Assembly (NCBI RefSeq): GCF_001625215.2
Contig: NC_030386.2
Location: 21,174,545 to 21,238,544, forward strand
Direction of reading: 5' to 3'
Origin: Daucus carota subsp. sativus
Lineage: Eukaryota > Streptophyta > Magnoliopsida > Apiales > Apiaceae
DNA length: 64,000 nt
This document shows, in pieces, positions 11,360-26,660 of this stretch; the stretch's first letter is position 1; each line of letters starts with the position of its first letter. A model generated the notes under the pieces. The model was not told where the DNA came from and did no database searches. It saw only the letters and a program-made list of their open reading frames with translations. The position numbers were made by a program, and so were the translations under genes.

Positions 11360-12235
11360 TCATGTTTCCCTCAACACATATGAACCAAACCCTCTAGAAA
11401 GTTCATGAACAACCGGAGCATGGAACCCTAGACAACCCAGCAAACCTCGCTTGTACGGCAAGAAAGTCTTCTTCCTCATCTCCTCCGCCGCCGCACGGTT
11501 CGCCGTGTAATGCCACTCATGCGCCGACACTCTTCGTCTGCTCGACACGGATCCTCCGCTTTCCGTTGACCTGAAACTCGAATTCTTCACGTCTTCGTTG
11601 TGTCGTTTTCGAAGCATCCCGTATTTCTCCTTGTGACCCTCGGAGATGCTACGAAATAATAACAAGTCTTTCAGCTTCAGCTTGTTGTACCAGGCCAGCA
11701 CGGATTTGTTGTGTTTCGTGTTCAAATCGCTTTTAGCTCGCTCTAACGACGAAGATTTCAATTTTTTTCGCAGTCCATGATCATGCTCCTTGCTTTCTTT
11801 GACCCCCTCCGCTAAATCGTCACCTTCTTTTATTTTTTCAACAAGATTTTTCCCGTCAGTTTTGTCCTGTTTTTCTGTAGTGTCGGGCAGTGACGGCTTT
11901 AGTAAACGAATTTTCCCGCCATCGAAAAGCTCGTCCGCTGCAGAAATAGAAGGCTCCTCAAGCCGCCCGACGAATTCAAACTCAAAATCATTTACGTTAT
12001 CATTTTTTCGTAAATTTTTCAACCCAGCCGAAGATGTCGCAACATGATTCACGTTATCCTCGAGGAAACGGTCCTGGTAAAAAGCGGCTGCTCGTGTAGG
12101 ACTAGTGGGAGCGCTGAAGAAGTGGTTGCCGAATCGCTGAGGACTTGAAGGGCAGCTCACATACGGCGTAGTGGTGGCGCTATCGAACTTGAATTCTCCG
12201 GTAGGCGGCGATTGTGGTATCATCTCCGTCGGCAT
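11360..12235 (-). CDS. DUF1645 family protein, subgroup A, gene 1
   Basis: Single exon, 291 residues. The start at 12233-12235 is the first ATG in frame; the open frame extends further upstream only through a TTG. The family's landmarks are all present: an N-terminal Ser/Pro stretch with FFSAPTSPTR; FEFEF then ADELFDGGKIRLLKP at about 100-114; KLKLKDLLLFRSISEG at about 185-200; and a basic C-terminal block at about 236-271 with SAHEWHY, NRAAAEEMRKKTFLPYK and GCLGF. DUF1645 (PF07816) proteins are plant-specific, probably nuclear and basic; their biochemistry is unknown, although rice SGL has been tied to stress tolerance and grain length. It is the first of four family members on this strand. 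Its C-terminus differs from genes 2 and 3. Confidence 0.88.
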   Translation of the reverse strand: MPTEMIPQSPPTGEFKFDSATTTPYVSCPSSPQRFGNHFFSAPTSPTRAAAFYQDRFLEDNVNHVATSSAGLKNLRKNDNVNDFEFEFVGRLEEPSISAADELFDGGKIRLLKPSLPDTTEKQDKTDGKNLVEKIKEGDDLAEGVKESKEHDHGLRKKLKSSSLERAKSDLNTKHNKSVLAWYNKLKLKDLLLFRSISEGHKEKYGMLRKRHNEDVKNSSFRSTESGGSVSSRRRVSAHEWHYTANRAAAEEMRKKTFLPYKRGLLGCLGFHAPVVHELSRGFGSYVLRET

Positions 12236-12397
12236 TTTTTTTCCGGGAGGGACAGAAGACAAGGAGTGATTGTTATGAGTTTGAGAGATGTGTGAATATA
12301 TTGAAGAGAAGTGCAAGAAGGTGACAAAATGGAAAATAAGAGGAAGTATCGAAGCTGCACCCTAGGAGTATTTGACTATACCTTCTTTTTCGTCACT

Positions 12398-12405
12398 TAA
12401 ATATA
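12398..12405 (-). promoter_or_regulatory. Candidate TATA box of DUF1645 gene 1
   Basis: TATATTTA on the minus strand, about 165 bp upstream of the ATG. Position and sequence are plausible; nothing else supports it. Confidence 0.4.
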
Positions 12406-14336
12406 GAGTGGAACATGTTTTCTAACGACCATTCTGTCTGCAATGACGAATGTAGCCTCGTAATAAATTATTTATGTTAAAGTTATCACGGATAAAATTA
12501 TGGAAGTAGACATTTATTAGAGAAGAAATAAGAAATGGTGCTGGCATAGATACCCTACTTGTTTTGTTCAATTCATGCGAAAAACTGAATGCCCGACTAG
12601 GGGGATGTTTGGAATACTTTTCTTAGAAAAAAATTTGGATGAAACTTTTTCAGAATTATATTACATTTATTTAAATTTGACATGTGCTCAGTATTTTTAT
12701 TTAAAAATATATTTTCAGAAAATTTTGAAATGAAACAATTAAAAGAGACATTTTAAATAGAAATGTAAACAAATGGATTGGACTGTGGGAGAACCAGATA
12801 TATAATAAAGTTTCATTTTGAATATTTAATTGGATTGTTTGGCAGGGTTTTTAGTCCCAGGCATTTTCGATTTTATACTGAAAAATATGTATTTTATAAT
12901 AAATCAGAAGTAGATATTTAACATTAAAATAAGCCAGACTTAAAATTAGAAGTTAATAAGATGTACTTTTCTGAACAACTCCTTTTTTATATTTTTAATA
13001 GAAATTAGTTTCATCTAAATAAATAACTTGCCAAATTCATTTTTATTATTATATTTTTATTAAGTCACAAGTCACCAACAATATAACATTTATTTAAACA
13101 AGCAATTTAATCTGCACACTTATTACAATAAATCACTATAAATCATAAATCATTATTTTAAAACTCATCCAAACGGGCTCTATGCCATTTTGACTTTTCG
13201 GACATAATCTAAGATGGTTGAAAACTGAATACTCTTATTGTTATTTTTGAACCTTTTTTATTAAAATATATATATTAAAATTTAATTCAGAAAAATACTA
13301 TATATATTAAATATATATATTAAAAGAGCGGAAAAAGTCTAAATTTATATATATGGCGGAGAGAGTAGTAAGATTAATCATAAATAATTAAAATAATATT
13401 CAAGGGCCAACTGAGGAGGGTAAATCGGAGAATACGGTATTAAGTTGAAACTTGGGAAATAAATTAAGTGCCAGGGAGTTGCCCTTAAAGCACAAGGTTT
13501 TTGAATTTTAAATTTGAAAATATAAAAAAGAGGAGCAGATAATAATGATGAGGCATGTAGAAAGATTTTATATGTAACATGAAAGAATTGAATATGTGTT
13601 TATATTAAATGCTGCTTGTCAGTCAAATAAATCTATACGTGTAGAGAAAGTATAACGTTACAGAATTATGCCGTTTTTTACATGGGATGTCCGTGATGTT
13701 CTCTGACCAAAAGCTGCTCAACATCTCGCGATACTAATGTTTGAAGAATTTGGAGTACCAAGTCGGTCACGTATTTGTAATTTAAATTTTAAATTCAAGT
13801 GTGATAAAAAAACATATTTAATTAAATGCATAATTTATGTCACTGTTAAAAGTAACGCCTTAATTTTAAAAAGGTAATATTGTGTTTCACTGACCAATAA
13901 AAGAAGTACGAGTCTAAATTAACTTCGCACTCAAATTTTCTGTTTATCCAAATAAATGTAATCTACGATTCAAGTGATGAGGCTCAGTTTTCAACCATTT
14001 TGATTTAATCTGTTTTTATTAAGCAAGATGAATTGGATAATATACACAATGCACAGCAGATCAAATATAGGAAACTCTTACAAAATAATTGCAATGACAA
14101 CAAATCTTTAAAAATTGTGCATCAATCTTTTTTTTTTTTGTTGCTAATTTAAGCTTTTTTTGCTAATCAATCTTTGTTCTCGTTATCATAAGTATCGGAT
14201 CATTTTACATCATAAAATATTGCAAACACTTTATATGACAACATTATTACGGACGACATTTTTATCAGAATGATTGTATTTGTAAATTGTGCATGTTTGT
14301 GGCCGGCGTGTTTGACTCATCCTGTTGGGCCAACTC
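12406..14336. other. Intergenic spacer, AT-rich
   Basis: No genes. A possible degraded hAT MITE lies at about 12831-13183 (GTTTGGCAGGGTTTT on the left against GTTTGGATGAGTTTT at the right, in reverse complement). Short TA-rich runs occur around 13260-13360. Confidence 0.4.
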
Positions 14337-14992
14337 CAACCATAGATCCAAATTTGGATCCAAAATGATCCAAATTTAGAGTGAGATCCAAATCCTATTC
14401 CAACCATGTGATCCAAATATAGATCCAAATTCACTCATTCTTATAATATTCATATGCTTTGATTTTAAATATTGTAAAAAATGAATAACTAATTTCATCA
14501 TTAATTATAATAATACAATTAACGGCTAGACAAAGATAGAATATTACAAAATAATTCGAAAAAGTTAAAACAATACATAAAAATAAATAAAAAGCATTAA
14601 AATATTATATTAAAATACTAATTCTCAGAATTTGTATATTTTTCCCACAAATGCTCACTAAGTGTATTTCAAAATTCAAGATGGACAATATTTATCTTTG
14701 AATTTTCTATAGGGGTTAATAATTGTTGAAATTTTAATTTATAATTAATCGTTGTTTTAATTATATTTTAATCTTAATTAATCTATCTTTAATAACATTA
14801 ACAAAATATCAAATAATAAAAGTAATAATATTTTAATGTTAAAAAGATTTGGATCAGTGAATAGTAGTGATCCAAATTTGGACTAGTACTGTTCACTGAT
14901 CCAAATTTGGATCACTTTTTAGTCCACGGTTGGAGTGGTTTGGGGTAAAACTGCCCCAAATTTAGATTTTTGGATCACGGTTGGAGATGCCC
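14337..14992. mobile_element. MITE with GGGC...TCCAACC termini
   Basis: Left end GGGCCAACTCCAACCATAGA; right end in reverse complement GGGCATCTCCAACCGTGATC. Both subterminal zones carry many copies of GATCCAAATTTGGATC in opposing orientation. The GGGCATCTCCAAC type of end is common in plant MITEs, probably PIF/Harbinger, which expects a 3-bp TTA/TAA TSD; the TSD is not clear here. Confidence 0.6.
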
Positions 14993-15031
14993 TTATGAGA
15001 AGCTGAAAAACAATTTAGAAAATAATATTAT

Positions 15032-15376
15032 GGCCCTGTTTGGGAATTAGCGGTTAGTTGTTAGTTGTTAGCGGATTGAATTAGATGATTTGACTAGCTG
15101 ATTGAAATAGATGTTTTGACTAGCGGATTGAATTAGTGATTTCTTGTAAAACTGCTTGGTAAATAGCTGTTTCATTAGCTTTTTATGACACATACTCAAA
15201 CCTCTAATCCAAAAAGCGTCTCAAACTAGCTTCTTGAAAATTAGCTTTTTGAGCCCAAACCTCTATCTCAATCCGCTAACTATCAAACACTATCATTAGC
15301 GGATTAGAATGGTCAAACCTCTAAATCACCACAAACCTCTAATTCTTCCCCAAACCGCTAACTTTCAAACACGGCC
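15032..15376. mobile_element. hAT-like MITE with TTAGCGG repeats
   Basis: 345 bp, left end GGCCCTGTTTGGGAATTAGC, right end in reverse complement GGCCGTGTTTGAAAGTTAGC. The interior repeats TAGCGGATTGAATTAG-type words. This is typical of small non-autonomous hAT elements; no clean 8-bp TSD was found. Confidence 0.6.
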
Positions 15377-15488
15377 TATTACTGGGATGATTACTTTTAG
15401 AAAAATTTTTCATGAAATTCTTTGAAAAGGTTATCAGTAATCTTTGCAGTTGATTTATTGTGATTTATTAATTTAGCAATATGGCAAG

Positions 15489-16664
15489 TGTTAACGGGAG
15501 AAACTGGTTAACAACCGATGTGGGCACTTACGTGAACAACCGATGTGGGCACTTACGTGATTGTTGGAAGAATATCCGAAGAACACGGGACGAAGAGTGA
15601 TGGATGGTGTAGCTGATCTTGTGGTTTGATCCTCGAGAGAAAGAGAGAAAGTGTTTTCTCAGCAAGAATCAACTTATTAGCCACAAGAGGCCTACGTACC
15701 TTATTTATAGGGGTTCAAGCTACCACGTAGTTCTTACGGGCGAAATTTCTTAGCAAGGGCTAAGTGTCAGTCCGGTCCATCAGGGCCCAGGTCCGTAAGA
15801 CCTTGAGGGCTGCCGTCGGAAGAGGCCCGTACTCGCATGGCCTAGGCCCATATGGAAAGAGGCTGTCATGGAGCGGGTCAGAGAATGGATATTGATCCAA
15901 TAAGTCCTCGTATGGGGCGAGGAAGCCCGTTCATCCTCGTATGGGGCGAGGGAGCCCGTTCATCCTCTATGGGGCGAGGGAGCCCGTTCATCCTCTATGG
16001 GGCGAGGGAGCCCGTTCATCCTCTATGGGGCGAGGGAGCCCGTCCATCATCTTACGGGGTGATGTAACCCGATCATCCTCTATGGGGCGAGGGAGCCCGT
16101 TCATCCTCGTATGGGGTGAGAGAGCCCGATCATCATCTTACGGGGTGATGTAACCCGAAGTGGAAGGCGTAGCCCTAATGACGAGAGCCCAAAGGACTTA
16201 GTAGAATAAAGCACGTGACCTCTCAGATGAGGCCACCTTGTAGTTGAGAGGACGAGGCCTAGAGGTCTAGCTGGAGAGTGAGCCATGGGATGCGGACACC
16301 CCCCAGACTGGCAACCTTCATCTATAATGACCCCCAAGGATAATGAGGCCATGAGATAGTGAGACCCTAGGCTCACTATTCTATCTTTATGATTACCTTT
16401 AGGGATGATGACCCCTATAGAGTCCTCCTTAAGTCTTCATAAATCTTCTAAGTAGCGGGAGCTCACCAATGTGATGGCCTATTAGAATGATGAGCCCAAG
16501 GAACTCAGTTCAGAACAATCATTGAGTCCAGAATCCGCGGCCCAATCCTCCCTCCCGACAGGAGAACCAGATAATCTTCATAAATAGAGGTGGACAGGCC
16601 CACCTCGGTGATCCATATCTGACTATGGGTCTGCCGAGGCCCATGCCGATTTTTAGGCATAACA
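15489..16664 (-). mobile_element. Solo LTR, 1176 bp, TSD GCAAG
   Basis: The segment begins TGTTAACGGG and ends AGGCATAACA, and is flanked by an exact 5-bp repeat GCAAG (15484-15488 and 16665-16669). TG...CA ends plus a 5-bp TSD identify an LTR, and no internal region or second LTR is present. A TATA box (CCTATAAATAAGG, minus strand, about 15696-15708) gives the transcription sense as minus. It contains a 28-29 bp minisatellite. Confidence 0.85.
15905..16160. repeat. 28-29 bp minisatellite inside the solo LTR
   Basis: About nine head-to-tail units of the type CTATGGGGCGAGGGAGCCCG plus TTCATC(C/A)TC, some degenerate (GGGGTGATGTAACCCG). The open frames here are by-products of the repeat. Confidence 0.85.
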
Positions 16665-16669
16665 GCAAG

Positions 16670-17210
16670 TTATGGGTCCTTCATTATATGTTATTATTAA
16701 CGATTATACAAGATGTTCTATCTCAAAAAAAAATTCTGATACATTCTAAATTTTCAAGCAATTTAAAAGACAAATCGAGAGGGAGTTTCTTTTGGTAGAA
16801 TCATGTGTTTACAAACTAATAATAGAGAAGAGAATTTACATCCAACGAGTTTGCGGGTTTTTGTAAAAGACATGGGTTAGATATGAGCAATCAGAATCAG
16901 TCCATTACAATGGTAGTATGTGTTTGGGTGATTCAAACATATACAGATAATAATTATATTTTTAGACAATTATTATAAAAGATATGTATTGGTCACAAAA
17001 TATGATCAATATTCTTAAAACTTGGGTATTAATCTGGTAGAAATTGGATTATGATTCGAGTTAGAGATTTTAGAATTGGATTCTGATTGGAGTTAGGTAT
17101 TTCAGAATTAGATTATGATTTAGTTAAGTTTGAGGTAATTATATATTTATAGTCATATTGTGTTTGTTAGGTTCGCTCAAAATGTATACTTAGGTATTAC
17201 TTGTGGGCGG
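16670..17210. other. Intergenic spacer
   Basis: AT-rich, with partial direct repeats of TTAGAATTGGATT(A/C)TGATT near 17044-17120. No gene signal. Confidence 0.4.
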
Positions 17211-17218
17211 ATGGTCAG

Positions 17219-18033
17219 CAGTGGCGGAACCAGAGGGGGGCTAGGGGATGCTAGAGCCCCCCTAACCTCGAAAAAATGGTGGATATTTTTTTTTAGCCCC
17301 CGCTGAATTAGTGATGTCAATATAATTTTTTAGCCCCCGCTAAATTATAAATATCATAAAGAGGAATTTATTGTAAAAAAAGAAAAGAGAAGGCACTTAG
17401 TCTAAACTGTATCATGCATGCTGAGTACTTTGTATATAAGAAAAATAATATAATATATAGTTAAGAGGGAGAGTGTGCTCCTCATTGTTGTGGAAGCAAA
17501 CAAAGCTCCTAAGTTTTTGAAGAGGTGCTGAGCTTGTTGGAGTTCATTTCATCTCCATATGGCTAAAGAGCCCATATGAAGAAGCTTTTGGACATGCTTT
17601 CATAAGTCATACGCACAAATTAACTCATTGAAGGAAACCCTTTTACAGAGGAAACATACAGAAGGAACCATAGAGCTATGGTAACTGTTTCCCAAGAGAT
17701 GGATAATTGTTTTACAGAAAGAAGCATAGAGCTACTACTATGTATTGGCTCTTTGGATCTTAGGAATTAATTTTCAAGTTTCAATAACTCAAAACTGGTC
17801 TGTCTTTGCACAATTTCATCTGATGGATTTCTCTTTACTAGATCTGGAGTTGTTATCACATCAGTTAGACAATTTTATCTATAATGTGAGAGCGGATAAA
17901 GATTAATTTGGATTTCAAAGTATAGAAAATCTTTGTGTCATGATGGTTAAGACATGCAGACACACTACTTATCCCTTAGTTTATCTTTTGGTTGAGTTCA
18001 ACCCCCTAACATTTAATCATGGTTCCGCCACTG
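17219..18033. mobile_element. Non-autonomous hAT-type element, 8-bp TSD
   Basis: 815 bp with 14-bp terminal inverted repeats CAGTGGCGGAACCA and TGGTTCCGCCACTG, flanked by an exact 8-bp duplication ATGGTCAG (17211-17218 and 18034-18041). TIR form and TSD length fit hAT. The interior has short GC-rich patches (TAGCCCCCGCT repeated) and no long open frame, so it would need a transposase in trans. Confidence 0.88.
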
Positions 18034-18041
18034 ATGGTCAG

Positions 18042-18853
18042 TGTGTTAGACTTAGAGTATCCATGTTTGATCGATTGTATTATTGATAATGATTTTGATT
18101 ATAATACAAGTTGGGGCGTGGATACCCTTATGTATCTTAGTGCGCGCGCTTTGTATTAGAAATTGAATCCCGTATTCTTATCCTAACAAGTTCGCCGTTT
18201 TCAGTTTGCCTATTATGCAGGCTAGCCTAGTTGCTCAGAAACTTCTCTATACAGATTATGATGAGGGTTGCAGTCTACAGAAGGAAAGAAACTTTTGTGT
18301 TTACAATTTGGGAGCATCTAATGCTTGCATCTCAGTCATGCACAAAGTAAAACTTGAAATTTGAGAGAAATCATTCTCTTTTGTGAAGTTTAAAAAACTT
18401 GTTTACCTGGGAGAAAAAAAACTTGTTTACCAGGATATTACAATTAGTAGTCAGCTTTGATTGATTATCCAGTTTTTTAATTTTTGCGAACTTCCTAGTT
18501 TTTTAAAAAGGTTTGGAGCATGTTCCCTCCTTTTCAGGGGTAATCCCCCTACCATCTGTATATTCTTTCTTCGATATATAATCTTCAATCAGAAAAAAAA
18601 ACACAAAAAAAATTCTAGTTTTAAAAACCCGATCACGGTATGAAAAAATCTAAATAGATAGCAAAAAAATGTCCAAATGAACAAAAATGATCGACTTGCA
18701 AAAGCGATATAATTCTGTCTGAGTTTGAAGTAGACCAGAAAGGGCTCTGTGTCTTGTGGTAAACCTGGAGTAAAAACCGATCAACTTTAAGCCTAAACAA
18801 AACGAATTGATCATAGTTTGAAGTCGAGTGGATTCATGGGGTAAACTTCATAA
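18042..18853. other. Intergenic spacer
   Basis: Contains short poly-A runs near 18412 and 18590 and no gene signal. The right end is probably the 3' UTR of DUF1645 gene 2. Confidence 0.4.
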
Positions 18854-19483
18854 TTATCGAATTTTAAGTGTTGCCCTGGAGGGATCACTAACACTAGCAG
18901 CATCAACATACATGCAGCCAACCATGAGGTTTTGCTTATAAGGCAAGTAAGTTCTCTTTCTCATCTCCTCTGCAGCGGCTCGGTTCACCTTGTAATGCCG
19001 TTCATGAGCCGATAAAGTCGCCTTCTCTTTATTCTTTTTGTTGCCGCTGAAAACTGAATTAGAAGGACTACTACTGGAATTCTTTAAATCACCATTTTTA
19101 TCTTTTCTCAAAAAATCATACTTGTTGGTTTCACTAGCCTCGGATGCGCTGCGAAACAACAAATCTTTTAGCCTCCACTTTTTTTGTAACCAACCAAAAC
19201 TTGATCTTGAACTGGAGGACGAAGACGAGTCGTGAATCTCTTCAGCGGAAGACAGAGGAAGTAAATTTGAATCATGACCAGGAACAAAGCCAAGTAATTT
19301 ACCATCAGAACCGCAATGATAATCATAATTTAAATGTTGGTAATTGGGGGTTGTAGGGGCACTAAAGAAGTAGCTGTTAAATTTTTTCGGGCTCTGGGGA
19401 GCACTGTCATAAGGAGAATTGTTTCCTCTGTGGAAGCTGAAATCTGATCCGTCTCGATCTGGCAAAGGCACCATAACTTCCAT
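18854..19483 (-). CDS. DUF1645 family protein, subgroup B, gene 2
   Basis: Single exon, 209 residues from the ATG at 19481-19483 (MEVMVPLPDRD). I chose it because the paralogue at 37716-38321 starts MEVMVPLAARD. The frame stays open upstream to an ATG at 19592-19594, but that overlaps the promoter-like zone. Landmarks: FFSAPTTP at 39-46; a degenerate central motif (SAEEIHD then a Ser run at about 79-93, where the family has ADELFDxGKI); KKWRLKDLLFRSASEA at 101-116; SAHERHYKVNRAAAEEMRKR plus TYLPYKQNLMVGC to 190; and a tail DPSRATLKIR. Loss of the ADELF motif may mean changed function. Role in the cell unknown. Confidence 0.87.
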   Translation of the reverse strand: MEVMVPLPDRDGSDFSFHRGNNSPYDSAPQSPKKFNSYFFSAPTTPNYQHLNYDYHCGSDGKLLGFVPGHDSNLLPLSSAEEIHDSSSSSSSRSSFGWLQKKWRLKDLLFRSASEASETNKYDFLRKDKNGDLKNSSSSPSNSVFSGNKKNKEKATLSAHERHYKVNRAAAEEMRKRTYLPYKQNLMVGCMYVDAASVSDPSRATLKIR

Positions 19484-19607
19484 GAACCAGATGTATTGTA
19501 ACAAGATATTGCAATGCAGTACGAGGTTCTTGAATGTAACTTTTGTCAATGATTCGACTCTGAGACGTAATTGTAGATAAATAGATGTATACATATTGGA
19601 ATTCTGT

Positions 19608-19693
19608 GAAACGGACAAGAAAGGAAAGTGCTGAAGAATGAGTTGGGAAACTCAGGGGATGATTAGTTGAAGCCGCGGCCAGGGACATGCATG
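19608..19693 (-). promoter_or_regulatory. Promoter segment conserved with DUF1645 gene 3, with RY motif
   Basis: The stretch 19608-19651 matches 38413-38455 upstream of gene 3 (GAAACGGA.AAG.AAGG.AAGT and onward to GGAAAC) at the same relative place, while the intervening DNA differs. A CATGCATG (RY-type) palindrome is at 19686-19693. Conservation between paralogues suggests a shared promoter or leader element. Confidence 0.5.
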
Positions 19694-20141
19694 ATGCATA
19701 GGGTGATGACTGTTTTTTATTGTAAGCATTTTGATCTTTTCTATGGATATATAATAAATCCTTCTAGGAGGTCAAGTACAGAGTATTAGAAAGTGACGAT
19801 TATTCAATCACTTAATACATGTGCTGGAAAAGAGTTAGTATTATTTTACAACTTTCTGGAAATACAATCAACAGTAATTCTTAGACTATTATTGCTCTTG
19901 GCCGGTGTATATTTTAATTTAGTCTGGTTCAGCGTGTGGAAGATGTGCAAAAATCAAATTTATAATTAAAGTAGCTGATAAATAGTGTCTCAATGTAATG
20001 AGTAATCAGATACACAAATGGCATAATGATCATCTTCACTTGAAGAAATCATTTGTATCTATCTGCCAACATCTTATTAAAATCAATTTGCAGTTCAATA
20101 TAACATTAAAGTCTCCTCTCCTGGACTTCGCTGACTCTTGA

Positions 20142-22263
<2,122 letters not shown>

Positions 22264-22298
22264 TGTTGCTATGTTGCTGTTACATTAATAAGGCTGTC

Positions 22299-22322
22299 CT
22301 TTTATACATGTGAAATTTTATA
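22299..22322 (-). promoter_or_regulatory. Candidate TATA boxes of the SCPL gene
   Basis: TATAAAAG (22299-22306) and TATAAAAT (22315-22322) on the minus strand lie 36-59 bp from the ATG. Either would give a very short 5' leader. Confidence 0.5.
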
Positions 22323-23404
22323 ACAAACTGTTGGATGCATCACTTATTCCTTGCTCTGGTTGAGTTTACAACCTACAGCAATCTACTTTACTTGCTTTGG
22401 TTTATATATAATTCGGGTATACTTATCGACATCTTCATCCTACCGGAACTCCAAACACAAACTGCTGAATTGAAACTTACAAGATCTAGGAAGTTTGGAG
22501 ATAGATGGAATGTACATGTACCTTAACGATGCATCAAAGCATACAGCTAACACACCTTTTAGTCCCTATCATATACTCCAAACACACGAGGATGAAATAA
22601 ATACTCCGAACTCGTGAGGACGAAATTATACGTAGAAAATCATATATAGTTTTTTTTTTTAGAAAGGAAATTCTAAATTTATAAACAGGAAACGCTGACC
22701 AGGCTAGCTATTAAGGAAATCCAATTGAAATCAAATTATTTAACTTAGGTTAAATAAACAATGATCTAATGCAATCACTAGTCATAAAACTTCTCTAAAA
22801 TTCCTTCTGCTAAATATGATTATAAGCACTAAAACTATTATAATATTAATTTATTTTATATTTTAAATATAATAATCAACATTTCTAAGATAAAATATCC
22901 CCATAATTAATATTTTCAACAAAATAAGATTTATTTTAAGTATTATAAATTAGTTAGTTTCCTAAGGCCGGATTTGGCATTGACAACATCATTTCCGATC
23001 GAGTATTTGTTCTCTACATACGTGGTTGATCATCTACTTTCATCATCTTGTGCTTGCTCTAATTCTATACTTTGCAAGTTACCTTTCTCATCATTGTAAT
23101 TCAGTAGTTGCATTTTCTTTAGTAATTAGCTGTTGATCTTTATTCTCATGGATCCAATGTCACTGTTGTTATATTGTGATTGAACTTCAGTTAGTATGAA
23201 AAATTTCTCTTGAATTTTTGCATGCAAAGAAGTGCATAAAAGGAAAATGACATGATAATGGAAAAAGGATCAATGAATTGCATAATCAGAACACAAATGC
23301 CAGTTAAGAATAAATCTGATAACATTTCATCAAACAATCAACTTGTAATTCAGTAGAGATTTAAATTTCAGAGTCTCCTCTCCTGGATTCCATTGTTTCT
23401 TGGA
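22323..23404. other. Spacer between the SCPL copies
   Basis: AT-rich, no genes. A short direct repeat ACTCC(A/G)AAC...GAGGA.GAAAT occurs at about 22575-22625. From about 23369 the 3' flank resembles that of the complete SCPL gene, so the duplication includes some downstream DNA. Confidence 0.45.
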
Positions 23405-25026
<1,622 letters not shown>

Positions 25027-25382
25027 TAAAATTAAATAAAGTCATGGCCAATGATTAAGCCGGCTTATTATAGAAAAAATTACAAAATTAATTCATACCA
25101 CGTGAAAAGTCAACCAGGCTTAAGGTGCATGTTTGGGAACGTCAAAAGCAAATTTCAATATATATCTCTGTACAAGATCGGTTGAGTAGGCCGAATATCG
25201 GTTGAGGCCGAATCCACCGATTTTTTAAACACTACTTAAAGCTTACTTAAATCTAACCGAAGAGATCAGTATTACTAAGAATAATAATTTGTTTTGCTCT
25301 TTGAATTTTATGACATTCATTACAACAAATTCATATATGACAACTTTTAAGTCGAGAAAATTTCTTACTCAAAAGTTAAATA
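25027..25382. other. Flank of the SCPL truncation
   Basis: AT-rich sequence unlike the equivalent place in the intact gene. No trace of the missing SCPL exon 1. Confidence 0.5.
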
Positions 25383-25620
25383 TTCCCTCCATCCTTTTTT
25401 ACATTTCTATTTTGATTATTGAGAAATCAAATTCACCAATTTTTGACTAAACATTATAATATTAAAATCTGAAAGTTGCATATTAAAATAGAAATATACT
25501 TTCTAATGATATAATTTTATTATTTTTCTCAACTATATGATATATGTAAATTTCAATCAAAATGTAATCAATTTGACTAGTGAAAAATTAAAATGGACAT
25601 TTAAAAGGCGATGGAGTGAG
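25383..25620. mobile_element. Stowaway-type MITE
   Basis: 238 bp, ends TTCCCTCCATCCTTTTTTAC and the complement, TA on both sides (25381-25382, 25621-25622). Same family as the outer element at 10410-10903, sharing AAATTCACCAATTTTTGAC-like interior. Confidence 0.75.
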
Positions 25621-25895
25621 TATTAACTGCCTCTTTTTCCTACTTAATGAATGACTTGGAACATCTCCAATTTTACAAAATCCTTAATTATAGATGACAT
25701 GTATAAATTTCACCACTCTAATATTACAAATGATTATTACCAATTTCTTGATATTGACTATATCAAGAGATTATTTTATTTTATAGGTATTTTTCATTTT
25801 TTTAAGATCATATATTAATTATTTCGGAATTAAATTTTAATATAGTTGTCAATCGATGGATTGTGTCTTAATTAATGGTCGAGATCAAAGAGATA

Positions 25896-26198
25896 CTCCC
25901 TCTGTCCCTTTCATTTCTATACCGTTACTATTTTGGGATGTCCCTCTCATTTCTTTACGTTACTATAAATAGTAAGTTTTTCTCATCATTACACCCACTA
26001 TCTTCCTCTACCATCTCATATTTAACAATAAAAACTACTATTACACCCACTACTTTCCTCCACTATCTCAAATCTATTATTAAATATTGATAGGTCCCAC
26101 CACTTTACCCACTTTTCACCTAACTTTACTCATTTTTCATACATTGTCTTGGTCTCCGTGTCCCCTCCAATGTAAACAATTGAGGGGGACGGAGGGAG
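25896..26198. mobile_element. Stowaway-type MITE
   Basis: 303 bp, ends CTCCCTCTGTCCC and GGGGGACGGAGGGAG, TA on both sides (25894-25895, 26199-26200). The open frame at 25875-26090 is inside it and is not a gene. Confidence 0.75.
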
Positions 26199-26278
26199 TA
26201 ATATATTGCTTCTATACTTCTAGCCTTGGATCTTTGGATGTGACTATGTACTTTACTAGCATTCTCTTTTGATTGTGT

Positions 26279-26450
26279 CTAGTGTGTGCCTATAGGCACA
26301 TGTTAAGCACTAAAATTCATGGAGGGTTTTGATTAGTGTGGTTGTTGTAAATGCAGGAGGGTCCACCATTATTAGAAAAAGTAAACTAATCAAAATTCTC
26401 CAAATTCATAAATTTTAGTGATTAATATGTACTTATTGGGACACACTAGA
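26279..26450. mobile_element. Small MITE, GTGTGCCCA family, copy 2
   Basis: Inverted ends TCTAGTGTGTGCC and GGACACACTAGA; the interior GGTCCACCATTATTA matches the core of copy 4 (59075-59251). Confidence 0.65.
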
Positions 26451-26660
26451 AAAACCGTTATAAGAATCAAGTTATACGCAGTTTCTTTTGGGTTAAGAAA
26501 TCTAAATCGATTCAAAATATGTTTCTCATGAACATGGATGTGGTCAAGCCCGTCAAGGTAGTGGCCCATAGGCCATCCAATTTTTGATGGGCAAATAAGC
26601 AAAGCCTAGTCATAGGGCCTAATACCTTGTGCACACAGGACAAATTCATGGATATTGAAT

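Noticed and set aside
15852..16376. Open frames of 70-91 codons on both strands
   Set aside because: They are translations of the 28-29 bp minisatellite in the solo LTR.
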